The translations under genes and the position numbers were made by a program. DNA of 64,000 bases, taken from the NCBI GenBank assembly GCA_014529385.2, contig CM043966.1, forward strand, positions 85,836,087-85,900,086. Direction: 5' to 3'. The DNA comes from Adiantum capillus-veneris. Lineage: Eukaryota; Streptophyta; Polypodiopsida; Polypodiales; Pteridaceae. Position 1 is the first letter of the stretch. Every line of letters begins with the position of its first letter. The notes below the pieces were generated by a model that saw nothing but the letters and a program-made list of their open reading frames with translations, was not told the DNA's origin and did no database searches. Below, piece by piece: positions 21,589-33,105 of this stretch.

Positions 21589-24255
21589 ATGGCTGACAAC
21601 AACAACACAGATGTGTTCAAGATGTTTGCTGCTGAGGACAGGTTGGATGGGGACAACTACCCTATGTGGGCTTATATGATGCAACATGTTCTTGTGTCAA
21701 AGGGTGTCTGGAACATTGTGCAGGGCATTGATGTACGTCATGGTTCTGAGGATGTAGGCGATGTTGAGGATGTTGCAGGTCTTGCTGCAAGGATTGCAGT
21801 TGTTAGAGTTGTTTTGCCTACGACGGAACAAGCTCGTTGGGATGTTAAGGATGCGCAGGCTCATGCATTGATTGCGTTGTCTGTGAAGCGCACCATTGTT
21901 CCTCACATCCATTCTGCAAAATCTGCAAAACATGCTTGGGATATATTAGCAGGTCTTTATGCAAGCCGCAATGAGGCTAAAATTGCTTTGCTGCGTAAAG
22001 AGCTGGAGTCGAAGATTATGCATGAGGAAGATGATATGGACACTTTCCTTGCTAGTGTCAAGGACATCAATGAGCAACTCATTTCTGTAGGTGAAGTCAT
22101 TTCAGACAGTTCCCTAGTGCAGACTGTTCTTGATGCCTTACCAGATTCTTACCACACTTTTGCTAGTACTTGGAGACTTATGACCCAAGGAAATCCTGAA
22201 GTTGTCAAGTTTGATGCATTATGCACATTGCTGTTGCAAGAGTCACTTTCCAAAAAAAACAGGACTAGGGAGCGTGCAGTTGAACAGGCTTTTATTGCTT
22301 CTCAAAGAAAGGGTGGTAACATCAATGCAACCACTTCTTATGGTTCTGCTGCGAGTGGCAAAAATACTGTTCCTATTTTTTTTGCTGGAAACACTTCGTC
22401 TGGCAATTCTGGTGATAAGGGCAAAAAGAAGATGCGTTGCCATTATTGTAAAGCTAATGATCACTTGATCAAGTCGTGTCCTAGGTTGAAGGCCAAAGAG
22501 GCTAAGAAGAAAGAGGGTGGTTCCACTGCAAATGCTGGTTCCACTACAAATGCAGCCATTGTTGAGTCTTCTGTGAAAGGAGACTCTGTTGCTGATGTTG
22601 ATGCAGAATGGGCTTTTAGCACAGAGTGCAATTACAATCCTGCTGTCCATGATGCATGCTTGTCAGTTGCTGCAGATTCACATGTGTGGTATTTCGACAG
22701 TGGTGCTACAAAGCACATTACCTCACATTGTGAATTATTTACCTCTCTCGAGTCTGTCCCTCATGGGAATTCAGTCACTTGTGCCAACAATGCCTCTTAT
22801 CCAGTTCAGGGAGTTGGAAAGATTGTGCTCACTGCTGCTAATGGCAGTTCCTTCACACTTGTTGATGCACTTTATGTACCTGGGATCAAGAAGAATCTCT
22901 TGTCTGTATCCGCACTTGCTAGGCTTGGACTTGTAGTCAAATTTGTGGATGATAGATGTACAGTTCATGATCTCAGTTTTGGTGATGAAATTGTTGCATT
23001 TGGCCTTTTGTGCCGTGGGCTGTATAAGCTCACTTTGAATGACAAGTGTGGACAAAATTTTGCAAATGCTGTTGCAGATTCAAGGGCTATTTCAGATGCA
23101 AAAGTTTGGCATGCACGTTTTGGTCATCTGAATTTTTCCAGTTTGCTGCGTTTACAGAAATCTGATATGGTTGCTTCTTTGCCGCCTCTTGAAACACCTG
23201 TCAAACATGTTTGTGAAGGCTGTATTTTGGGTAAGATGCAGCGTTCTAAATTTTCAAAGGATGGTTTAGTTCGGGCCACATGCAGGTTGCAGCTTGTGCA
23301 TAGTGATGTTTGTGGGCCCATGCAAACTCCGTCCTTGGGCAATTACCTGTACTTTGTGACTTTCATTGATGATTACTCCAGGCATGCATGGGTATTTCCG
23401 CTTAAAGCGAAGTCCGAAGTTTTTATGTGCTTCAAACAATTTCTGGCTATGGCTGAAAATGTCTCGAAATGTACTATGGGCACCCTCTGTTTCGATCGAG
23501 GGGGAGAGTATATGTCTCATGAATTTAATGCATTTCTGGCTAGTCGTGGGATAAAACACCAATGTACAGTGCCTTATACACCTCAGCAAAATGGTGTTGC
23601 TGAGAGGAAAAACAGGTCACTGACGGAAATGGCACGATGTATGGTCAAAAGTCAAGCTTTGCCGCATTCTTTTTGGCTTGAGGCCATCATGTCTGGCACT
23701 TATGTACTTAACAGGTGTCCTACGAAAGCTTTGCAATCTATTACTCCATATGAAGCATGGCATGATAGAAAGCCTTCTATTGAGCACATGCGTGTTTTTG
23801 GCTGTTTGGCATATGCTTTGGTGCCACAAGTGCAGCGCAGAAAATTGGATGATAAGGCTGTCAAATGTATTTTTGTTGGTTATAGTGCTGAAAGCAAAGG
23901 TTACAGGTTGTATCATCCGCAAACAAAACGTATTCTGGTTTCTCGGGATGTAGTGTTTGTGGAAGATTTTGTTCAGCCCTTGCTGTCATGTACTAGAGAC
24001 AGTAATGTAAGCTCACAGGACATTTATGACACTTTGTTGCCTCTTTTCAGTGGTGGAAATACGAATGTAAGTTCCAATGAGGCAAATGTACAACCTATGG
24101 GGGTTTCTGAAAATGTTATAGATCAGCCTACTACTGATGCAGATGTACATGATGTACTTGATGAGGAAAGGGATGAAAATGAGCAGGCTAGAGGTATGCC
24201 AAAATGGCTGGTGCACACTTTGCATGACAGTAAAATTGGATGCACCTTTGACTAG
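21589..24255 (+). pseudogene. C1 gag-protease-integrase polyprotein part
   Basis: ATG at 21589 (MADNNNTDVF) is chosen over an in-frame Met 60 bases upstream because copia gag usually opens this way. Gag carries a UBN2-like region and a knuckle CHYCKANDHLIKSC (22438-22479). The protease active site is DSGA (22696-22707). The GAG-pre-integrase zinc site includes VWHARFGHLNFSSL and CEGC (about 23104-23225). The integrase core keeps HSDVCGP, DRGGEY and GVAERKN, the D-D-E triad. The C-terminus reads VFGCLAYALVP. An extra A in the run at 24231-24234 shifts the frame, ending at tag 24253. Integration function looks otherwise intact. Confidence 0.93.
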
Positions 24256-25275
24256 TCGTACTCGTTCAGGCTCTCGCCATGCATCTTATGCATCAGATTG
24301 TTATGCTTTGGCTGTGTCTAGCTTACATGATGTTGAGGAGCCTCTGTCTTTTGATGAAGCACGGATTTCAAAAAATTGGATGGCTGCCATGCAATCAGAA
24401 TATGATGCACTTATAGAAAATGACACATGGACTTGATGTGATTTGCCTCCTGGCAAAAAGGCCATTGGTACGAAGTGGGTTTACAAGTTGAAACGCAAGC
24501 CGGATGGTGAGATTGTTCGCCATAAGGCTCGACTTGTTGCAAAGGGTTATGCACAACAAAAAGGCATAGATAATGAAGAGACTTTTGCTCCCACTTGTCG
24601 TATGGCTACTGTGCGTTTTCTATGTGCATTGGTAGCTCATTTTGGTTGGGATGTACATCAATTAGACATTGTTACTGCTTTCTTGAATGGTGACATATTT
24701 GAGGAAGTTTATGTAACGCAGCCTCGCGGTTTTGTCATAAAAGGACAAGAGGACAAAGTGTGCAAATGTAACAAGGCTTTGTATGGGTTGAAGCAATCTC
24801 CTCGTGCTTGGTATGAGAAAGCTGACACTCATTTGGTCAAACAAGGCTTTCGTAATAGTCCAACAGAAAGCACATTGTATGTAAAGCGTGAGGGTGATGT
24901 ACTTCTCATTGTGGTTCTTTATGTTGATGATTGCTGATCACTGGACCAAATGAGAGACATATTGCTGAATTTAAGGCTGATTTGAATGCTAATTTCAAGA
25001 TGAAAGATTTGGGGCTGTTGCATCATTACCTGGGTATACAGTTTAAGCAGTGTGATGGTGGTATTGCCTTGTGTCATAAAAGTTACATAGAGACATTGCT
25101 ATGTAAGTTTGGACTTGAGGATTGCAAACCTATTGCCACTCCCATGGAAACACGTTTGAAGTTGAGTCTACATGATGCTGGTGATCCTGCTGATGTCACT
25201 CTTTACCAAAATGCTGTTGGTTGCCTCATTTATGTATGCAACACGAGGCCAGATATTCAGTTTGCAGTCTCATAG
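24137..25275 (+). pseudogene. C1 reverse transcriptase region
   Basis: After the frameshift the frame gives RTRSGSRHASYASDCYALAV and an RT that starts KKAIGTKWVYKLKRKPDGE. A TGA at 24434 sits just before it. RT motifs ARLVAKGYAQQ, QLDIVTAFLNGD and ALYGLKQSPRAW are present, and the active site YVDD is intact at 24920-24931. One base is missing directly after it; the frame resumes at 24931 with LLITG-like codons. A TAG at 25273-25275 follows (family Gln). Confidence 0.93.
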
Positions 25276-25287
25276 GTCAGCAGATTT

Positions 25288-25874
25288 ATGCATAGCCCAG
25301 GGTCTAAGCATTGGCAGGCTGTCAAGAGGATTTTTCGCTACCTTAGTGGCACTTTATATCTTGGCTTGTTTTATCCCAAGGAGGGATCATTGCCGCCAGA
25401 CTTACATGCTTTTTCGGACTCAGATTGGGTTGGTTGTTTTGACATGCGAGTATCCACAAGTGGTTTTTGTTTCATGCTTGGCAGTTCATGTATATCATGG
25501 TTGAGCAAGAAGCAACCTACAGTGGCCACTTCGAGTTGTGAGGCTGAGTACAGGGTAGTCTTCATAGCTACGGTTGAGTGTGTATGGCTCAGACGCCTTA
25601 TGGATGATTTGGGTGTTGGACAGGACACTGCCAACACTATCTACAGTGATAGTCAAGCGCATTGGCAGTTGCGAGGAACCCACTTTTTCATGCTCGCACG
25701 AAGCACATTGAGGTGCATTACTACTATGTCAGGGAGAGGCTCTCAGCACGAGAGATCAGCTTGGCTTATGTGCCAACAAAGGACAACCTTGCAGATCTTT
25801 TCACAAAGGCATTGTCTCGTGAGAAGCTTGAAGCTTTCTGCAAAGCTTTGGGCTTACTCCCCTTTGTGGATTGA
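25288..25874 (+). pseudogene. C1 RNase H
   Basis: The frame carries HAFSDSDWVGC, the first catalytic Asp, WLSKKQPTVATSSCEAEY with the Glu, and IYSDSQ with the next Asp, as in copia RNase H. A one-base loss near 25653 shifts the reading; the end runs in another frame (25662-25874) with KHIEVHYYYVRE and DNLADLFTKAL. The polypurine tract at 25940 follows. Confidence 0.9.
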
Positions 25875-25939
25875 TCCTGTCCTCAGGGCATGGCACTTCC
25901 CTCTACTCATGTGCTAGCTCTCGTTCACCGCATCACTCC

Positions 25940-25949
25940 AGGGGGGATT
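25940..25949 (+). promoter_or_regulatory. C1 polypurine tract
   Basis: AGGGGGGATT, directly before the 3' LTR; the primer for plus-strand synthesis. Confidence 0.85.
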
Positions 25950-26176
25950 TGTTACCATATACATATGGTAGTGATGTGTGTGAACACACTAGGACTGCCG
26001 GGGCATTTTTTCCCTCTTTAGGAGGTTTTTCCCCTCGTGCATTGTATATACGCCCATCGCTCTAGGGCTATCTATCTTTCCATTGCACACTAAGTAATAC
26101 ACTCTCTATCGTGTGCCTTGAGCTTCCTTCGTCTTCTCCAAGCTGTGTGTGTTTCTCTGCAACCCTAATTCCAACA
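25950..26176 (+). repeat. C1 3' LTR
   Basis: TGTTACCATA to CCAACA; the right flank is TSD ATGCA at 26177-26181. Confidence 0.95.
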
Positions 26177-26181
26177 ATGCA

Positions 26182-28480
26182 CGGGCCAAATGTGTGGTGG
26201 CCATTGAGGTTGTGGCTCTGTGTTTTGGTCTACTACGTAGCAATGTAACACATGATCTCAACAAAACCGAAACCACTAGGACACCACACCTTTGGGATGC
26301 TTTTGGTATCCTTCAAATGATGGAGCCGGTACGCCAAGGCTTGAGCCTGCAATATTCTACCCACACCTTCATCCTCCTCTTGGTGTGCCACTCACGTGAC
26401 TCTGCTACCTTGCAGCGTTCAGCGTATAGCCCACATTGTGTCATTTACCTTGCATTCCATTACACACTTTCCAGCTAAACTTTGACCTCTATTTTGGGTT
26501 TTGTGATGTGATTTCTTGCACAAAGTCAATCTTATGAGGCCTCCCGCACTTCTTACGATATTTGCTAACCAAGTTGTACTCAAGCCTGTGTGATGCATCA
26601 TCTTCCACACTAATAACTTCACCTGGTCTTCGCTTCTGCTGTGAGGTCTCCTTATCCCCTATTAGTGGAGTGCTTGCTTTGTACATTGGAGTGCTCTCAA
26701 TAGCTTTGTTCACCATCTTTATTACTTGGCTAGGATGACTCTCATGGAATTTGGCAAGATTTTCTGTAAATGGTCCCTTCCCAATGTGTTTTCCACGGCT
26801 ATACAAAATGGCCTTGGTGCTTTGTAGAATAGAATTTTCAAGGTCATGTGCATGGAGTGTCTAGTCCATTGGAGCGTTTTTCTACACATGTCATAATGCC
26901 ACCCCAATGTGCAATATAACCAACTGAGCCATGAATCCATGTATGGAATGTTGCGATCCATGCAGTGATCGTTGCTCCACCATTGGCATCAGACGAACTT
27001 CCGCTACTGCAGCCTCCTTTGTTGGTTCTTGCCTCCGCTTTTCACACATATCTTTGTGTATGTGTTGAGAAGATTGTGCCATATACTTTGTTGTATGTTG
27101 ATTCAAGCTTTGCTTCCAATGGAAAAGGCAAGATCGCTCTCATCCAGTCATCACATTTTTCTTGACGCCACCATTGAAGATAATTCGGATTGCATTCCAA
27201 TTTGCTTGAGCTTCGTCCGCCATGAATCCAAAAAAGTTAGCTCTTTCACATCCATGTGATATAATTAACTCATTGAGGCACTCCCAAAACAAACATTGAG
27301 ACTCCATATCTTTTCACAAGTTGGAATATTGAGAAGGCATTGCATGCTTCAAACAAACTGTTAGAGGATGTGTCATGTGTGACCTACATATTTGCCAAAG
27401 TTGTCCACATACCTTGGATCATAGACATGATAGGCCATGGTGACCCAATTGTGAATGCGTCTAGTGTAATCAAATTGAATCCATGCACGTCAAAGATACT
27501 TGTCCCCATCTTGTCTCATTCGGCTCACCAGGTCCACATCGGATGTTGGACCTACTGTGGACATTTTGAAGCCAAAAAATTTCTCTCCTTCCTTTCCTTT
27601 ACCAGGAAATTTAATACTATGGAAAATTTCATATGTGCAGTCTTGCTATAGTTTAAGGAGTGCATCAATGCCAAAAGAATCTTTTGCACCACCTCCCTGT
27701 GTAGCCTAACTAACCTTCAAAACCTGCCAAGCTCAAAGTGTTAGGACTAAAAATACTCAAGAGTTGAGTTTTGTATTGAAACTCAATAATGACAAATGCA
27801 CATACCGATTCTCTTGCACCAAGGGTCCTAACTCTTATGTAATAGCAAATAGTTGTTGCTCAGCTAAGCTTTTGTCCTTAGTATTGCTACAAAGAAGAGT
27901 TGTACTAATAATTTCCTTTGCTAAGCACATATGAACCTTCATGGCTCCTCCATGTCGGTCCATGGTCAAAATCCTTTGCACCATCAATTTGGTGCTATCC
28001 GTTAGTGTCTTGGATGCACCACAACGCACATCATGTCTATGTGTGCCACAATGAATCATGAGTCGGGTGAGTGTCTCGTCCATTGGCATGACATAGTACA
28101 CTACACACTCACATGATGCAATGCAAAAAGTAATTTCCTTAAAAATACAAAAGTGGCATGTAAGTCTCTTATGTGCCATCTCACAATATTGCCCAGGTGT
28201 CCTAGACTTTCGTAGGTGGTCATTGAAATGTCTTTTATTGACCAAGCGGGTACATTATTCATTCATGCACTTCAAAGACCTAGACAATGACTTAGACGTA
28301 CCACTCCATGGAAAACTATATTGGATGTTTGAGGCTTTAACCACAAATGAGGATCATACTTATGCTCCATTGCATCCATAAGGTGCACCTTCCCCATGGT
28401 AGGAGGAAATTCTAAAAGAAAGTCTCCATTATAGGTTCTTGGAATCTCTGAAAGCTACTCCACCTGCTGTATTTGCATTA
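26182..28480 (-). pseudogene. Decayed MULE-type transposase (N-terminal, DDE and middle parts)
   Basis: Minus strand, from 28480 downward. N-terminal zinc-binding block (28245-27835): CHFCIFKEITFCIASC, a YYVMPMDE segment, then CGTHRHDV, a C-x2-C...H-x-H (FLYWCH/WRKY-GCM1-like) pattern. DDE region (27480-27030): NWVTMAYHVYDPRY, FGFMADEAQANWNAIRI and SCLFHWKQSLNQHT, which I know from plant MULE transposases. Middle part 26806-26489 is basic. Many stops and frameshifts mean it is inactive. A SWIM-like finger follows beyond C1 at 20640-21077. No TIR was found, so the element limits are open. Confidence 0.6.
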
Positions 28481-28490
28481 AAAGCTTTGT

Positions 28491-29238
28491 TCATGTGCTC
28501 GTTTTCTTGGCTTGGAGAAGCTTTTGCAAGGTACTCCTCTTGAAGCTACTAGATAGAAAAATTTGAGGTGGACTACTCAGAACTATGATCTCCTTTTGAT
28601 CAGCTTGCCTGTTTGGAGGACTATCTATTATCGCAAGAGGAGTCGTAGCGAGTGAGCTTGCAGGGTGCTCAACATGGCTTACATTCACTTTGTAATTACA
28701 TGAAAGCTACTCATCTAATACATTGGTCCCTTCACCCAAGTGATTCAATATCCTCTCAAGAGGCGCATGCATTTATATATCTCCTACTTCTATCACAGCA
28801 TCTATAGCTATAGATTGCATTGGATGAACTTTTTCCATTAGGAAAGGTTCAGATATTATTAATTTACCATTGTTAAAAGGATAGGTGAGCTTTTTATCAA
28901 CAAGCACCAAAGAGCAAGACATACAAATAAGTTAAACAAGAAGATTAAGAAAGATAAGGATTAATTAAGTAAAACAATGTATTATCATCACTTTAAATTT
29001 TTTTATATACCCACATGAAATAAACTAGATGTTGCCATTTTTAAATTGATATTTTTTCTTAAAAATTGACATAAATTTTATGTAGCAAATATATTTAAAC
29101 AAAAAATAATCATTTTAAAAAATTGATAGAATTTTTCACAATATCTTAAAAAAAATTACGATAATCTTATCAATTTTTGCACACACAAATACACACACAC
29201 AAGTCCACGTAAACACACACATGCATATACACACCATG
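28491..29238. other. AT-rich flank of the MULE relic
   Basis: A minus-strand Ser/Pro-rich frame (28688-28491) may be the upstream end of the MULE transposase. From 28900 to 29160 the sequence is strongly AT-rich with no frame, and from 29177 to 29235 it has CA-rich words. Confidence 0.3.
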
Positions 29239-29321
29239 ACATGTGGCCAAAGGCCACATGGCACATGCCACATGTATCGTTGGTGGAGGCCAATGGTACA
29301 CGTGGCATGTGCCATGTGGCA
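29239..29321. repeat. Large imperfect palindrome beside C2 LTR
   Basis: The left arm (29252-29283) pairs with the right arm (29290-29320) around a loop of about six bases. The arms contain ggcacatgccacatg and catgtggcatgtgccatg-type words. A second, smaller palindrome, catgtggccaaaggccacatg (29240-29260), overlaps its left end. It abuts the LTR end at 29324. Confidence 0.8.
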
Positions 29322-29323
29322 TC

Positions 29324-29552
29324 TATTGGAATCAGGGTTGCAAGAAAACACATACAGCTTGGAGAAGACAAAGGAAGCTCAAGGCACACAATAGAGAGTG
29401 TATTACTTAGTGTGCAATGGAAATATAAGATAGTCCTAGCGTGATGGGTGTATATACAATGCACAGTGGAAAAACCCTCCTAGTGAGGGAAAAATGCCCC
29501 AATGTGTCCTAAGTGTATTCACATACATCACTACCACATGTATATGGTAACA
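29324..29552 (-). repeat. C2 3' LTR
   Basis: The reverse complement starts TGTTACCATATACATG and is clearly the C1-type LTR, though older (many substitutions; the end is CCAATA rather than CCAACA). A polypurine tract (complement ttccccctgg, 29555-29564) lies next to it. Confidence 0.9.
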
Positions 29553-29629
29553 AATTCCCCCTGGGAGTGATGCGATGAATGAGAGTTGGCACATAGAGTA
29601 TAGGGAAGTGCCATGCCCTGAGGACATGA

Positions 29630-30260
29630 TTAGGCCACAAAGGGGAGTAAGCCCAAAGCTTTGCAGAAAGCTTTGAACTTCTCATGAGAAAATGGCTTTG
29701 TGAAAAGATATGCAAGTTTGTCCTGTGTTGGCACATAAGCCAAGCTAATCTCTCCTATTGAGAGACTCTCCCTGACATAGTTGTAATGCTCCTCCATGAG
29801 AGCATGAAAAAATGCATTCCTCGCAACTATCAATGCAATCTGACTGTCATTGTAGATGATGTTGGCACAGCACCCAAACTAGCCATAAGACATCTGAGCC
29901 ATACACACTCAATCATAGTTGTAAGGACTGCCCTGTACTCAGCCTCAAAACTAGAAGTGGCAATAGTAGGTTATTTCTTGCTCAGCCATCAGATACATGA
30001 ATTACCAAGCATGAAACAAAAAACACTTGTGGACACTCATGTGTTAAAATAGCCAGCCCAATGTGAGTCTGAAAAGGCATGTAAATTTGGTAGCAATGAT
30101 CCCCCCTTGGGATAACACAAGCCAAGATGTAAAGTGTCACTCAAGTAGCAAAAAATCCTCTTCAAAATCTACCAATGCTTGGACCCTGGGCTATGCATAA
30201 ATCTACTAACCTATGAGAGTGCAAACTGAATCTCCGGCCTTGTGTTGCATATATAACTAA
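29630..30260 (-). pseudogene. C2 RNase H region
   Basis: The frames include EISLAYVPTQDKLAYLFTKP, matching the C1 RNase H end (DNLADLFTKA). Further up, plus-strand-read complements give NDSQIALIVARN-type codons near 29820. It is broken by stops and frameshifts. Confidence 0.8.
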
Positions 30261-31020
30261 GGCAACCAATAGCAGTTTGGTAAAGAGTGACATCAACTAG
30301 ATCACTTGCATCATGAAGACTCAAATTTCCATGGGAGTGGCAATATGTTTGCAATCTTCAAGTCCAAACTTACATAGCAATGTCTCTATGTAACTTGTCT
30401 AACACAAGGAAATACCACCATCACATTGCTTAAACTGTATACCCCAGTAATGATGGAGCAGCCCCAAATCTTTCATCTTGAAAATAGCATTCAAATCAGC
30501 CGTAAATTCAGCAATATGTCTCTTGTTTGGTCCAGTGATCAGCAAATCATCCACGTAAAGAACGCCAAAAAAAAGTACATCGATGCTTTACATACAATGT
30601 GCTTTCTGTTGGACTGTATGAAAGCCTCTTTTGACCAAATGAGTATCATCTATCTCATACCAAGCATGAGGAGATTTTTGCAACCCATACAAAGATTTCT
30701 TACATCTGCAGACTCTATCCTCTTGTCCTTTCTTGACAAAACTGTGAGGTTGCATTACATAAAATTCCTCAAATATGTCACCATTCAACAAAGCAGTAAC
30801 AATATCTGACTGATGTACATCCCAACCAAAATGAGCTTCCAATGCACATAGAAAATGCACAGTAGTCATGCGGCAAGTGGGAGAAAAAGTCTCTTCATAA
30901 TCTATCCCTTTTTGTTGTGCATAACCGTTTGCAACAAGTCAAGCCTTATAGAAAACAATCTCACCATCCGGCTTGCATTTCAAGTTGTAAACCCACTTTG
31001 TACCAATGGCCTTTTTTCCA
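30261..31020 (-). pseudogene. C2 reverse transcriptase region
   Basis: The longest frame (30869-30588) reads FLCALEAHFGWDVHQSDIVT, then ALLNGDIFEEFYVMQP and SLYGLQKSPHAWYE. It matches the C1 RT with substitutions (TALLNGD for TAFLNGD). Other frames interrupt it; the YVDD region lies near 30560. Confidence 0.85.
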
Positions 31021-31602
31021 AAAGGCAAATCACATAAAATCCTTATGTCATTTTCTATAAGTGCATCATATTCTAATTGCATGGCAGCCATTGAATTTTT
31101 AAATTTTGTGCCTCATCAAAAGACATAGGTTCCTCCACATCACATAAGCTAGACATAGCCAAAGCATAACAATATGATGCATAACAATTAAGATGCATGG
31201 CAAGAACTTGAACAAGTACGACTAGACAAAGGTGCATCCAATTTACTATCACGCAAAGTATGCACCAGCCATTTTGACATACCTCTATCCTACTCATTGT
31301 CATCCCTTTCCCCATCAAGTACATCATGTATATATGCATTAGTAATAGACTGATCTATAAAATTTTTAGAAACCCCCATAGGCTGTACATTTTCCTCATT
31401 GGAATTTACATTTGAACTTTCACCACTAAAAAGAGGCAATAAGGTTTCATAAATGTCATGTCATGACAACAAGGGTTGAACAAAATCTTCCACAAACACA
31501 ACATCCCATGAGACCAACAGACGCTTTGTTTGCGAATGATACAACCTATACTTTGCTTTCATCGTTATAACCAAGAATAAGGCATTTGACAACCTTATCA
31601 TC

Positions 31603-32280
31603 CTATTTTTTGCATTGCGTTTGTGGCACCAAAGCATAAGCCAAACAACCAAAAATGCGCATGTGCTCAATAGAAGGCTTTCTATCATGCCATGCTTCAT
31701 AAGGAGTCATAGACTGTAAAGCTTTCATAGGACACATGTTAAGTACATAAATGGCACACATAATAGCCTCAAGCCAAAACAAATGTGGTAAAGCTTGACT
31801 TTTGACCATACATTGTGCCATTTCCATAAGAGACTTGTTTTTCCTCTCAGTAACACCATTTTTTAAAGGTGTATTTGTACATTGGTGTTTTATCACACGA
31901 CTAGCTAGAAATGCATTAAATTCATGAGACATATACTCCCCCCCTCGATCAAAAAGGCGGATTCCCATAGTACATTTCAAGACATTTTTAGCCATAGCCA
32001 GAAATTGCTTGAAGCACAAAAACACTTTAGACTTTGCTTTAAGCGGATACACCCATGCATGTCTACATTTTTCCTCGACGAAAGTCACAAAGTAAAGGTA
32101 ATTGTCAAAGGACGGAGTTTGCATGGGCCCACAAACATCACTTTGCACAAGTTGAAACCTGCATGTGGCCCTAACTGAACCATCCTTTGGAAACTTTGAA
32201 TGCTGCATCTTACCCAAAATACAACCAAGTTCACAAACATGTTTGACAGGTGCTTCAAGAGGCGGCAAAGAAGCAACCAT
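31603..32280 (-). pseudogene. C2 integrase
   Basis: A 225-codon frame with HVCELGCILGKMQHSKFPKD, QSDVCGPMQTP, LFDRGGEYMSHEFNAF, TERKNKSLMEMAQCMVKSQA and VFGCLAYALVPQ. The D-D-E residues are kept. A stretch of about six residues near QCTNTPLKNG is shortened relative to C1. This is the best kept piece of C2. Confidence 0.88.
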
Positions 32281-32472
32281 ATCAAATTTCTACAAACGTA
32301 GCAAGGTGGAAAAATTCAGATGCCCAAAACGTGCGTGCCAAAGTTTTGCATTTGAAATAGCCTTAGAATCCACAACTGCATTTGCAAAAATCTACCCACA
32401 ACGGTTTCATCACCAAAACCGAGATAATGTACTGTACATCTATCATCTACTAGTTTGACTACAAGTCCAAGT

Positions 32473-33104
32473 CTAGCAAGTGCAATACAGACCAAGGATT
32501 CTTCTTGATCCTAGGTACATATAATGCATCAACAAGTGTGAAAGAATTTCCATTTGCAGTAGTAAGCACAATCTTTCCAACTTCCTAAAGCGGATAAGTG
32601 GCATTGTTGGCACAAGTGACAGTATTCCCATGAGGGACAAACACAAGAGAGGTAAACAAATCACAATGTGAGGTAATGTGCTTTGTAGCACCACTATCAA
32701 AATACCACACATGTGAATCTGCAACAACTGACATGCATGCATCATGGACAGTAGGATCATAAGTACACTCTGCACTAAATTCCCACTTTGCATCTACATC
32801 AACATTGTAATCTCCTTTCACAGAAGACTCTACAATAGTTGCACTTGTATTAGACCATGTAGTTGATCAAACCACTTTCTTCTTAGACTCTTTTGCCTTC
32901 GATTTTGGGCATTTCTTGATCAAGTAATCATTAGTTTTACAATAATGGCAACGCATCTTCTTTTTGACCTTATCACCAGAATTCCTAGACTAGCAGAAGC
33001 ATTAGGAACAAAATATTTTCCACTCACAGAAGAAACATGAGAAGTGGTTACATTGTTGCTACCACCAATTCTTTGAGCAACAATAAAATCTTGTTCAGTT
33101 GCAC
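32473..33104 (-). pseudogene. C2 protease and gag C-terminus
   Basis: Frame 32821-32585 gives VWYFDSGATKHITSHCDLF, the retropepsin site DSGA. Beyond it, a knuckle-like CVAIIVKLMIT-type frame-shifted stretch and the gag tail (CATEQDFIVAQRIGG) run to the break at 33104. Stops lie within gag. Confidence 0.8.
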
Positions 33105-33105
33105 A

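Larger units (their letters stand above)
21078..26176 (+). mobile_element. Complete Ty1/copia element C1
   Basis: 5099 bp, bounded by 227-bp LTRs (21078-21304; 25950-26176) and the 5-bp TSD ATGCA (21073-21077; 26177-26181). A PBS matching the initiator-Met tRNA end follows the 5' LTR, and a polypurine tract precedes the 3' LTR. Order gag-PR-IN-RT-RNase H is copia. By eye the LTRs differ at about 5 of 227 positions, so it is the youngest dated element here. It carries two frameshifts in pol, another late in RNase H, and two stops, so it cannot express a full polyprotein now. Confidence 0.95.
29324..33104 (-). mobile_element. 5'-truncated Ty1/copia element C2 (C1 family)
   Basis: A minus-strand relative of C1. 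Its 3' LTR (29552-29324) aligns with the C1 LTR. It runs through RNase H, RT, integrase, protease and gag knuckle, then breaks at about 33104 within gag, at the point matching C1 position 22280. The first 1.2 kb and the 5' LTR are missing. It adjoins the gypsy integrase of G3 directly, so a deletion removed both the C2 5' end and the G3 3' end. It carries many more stops than C1. Confidence 0.9.
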
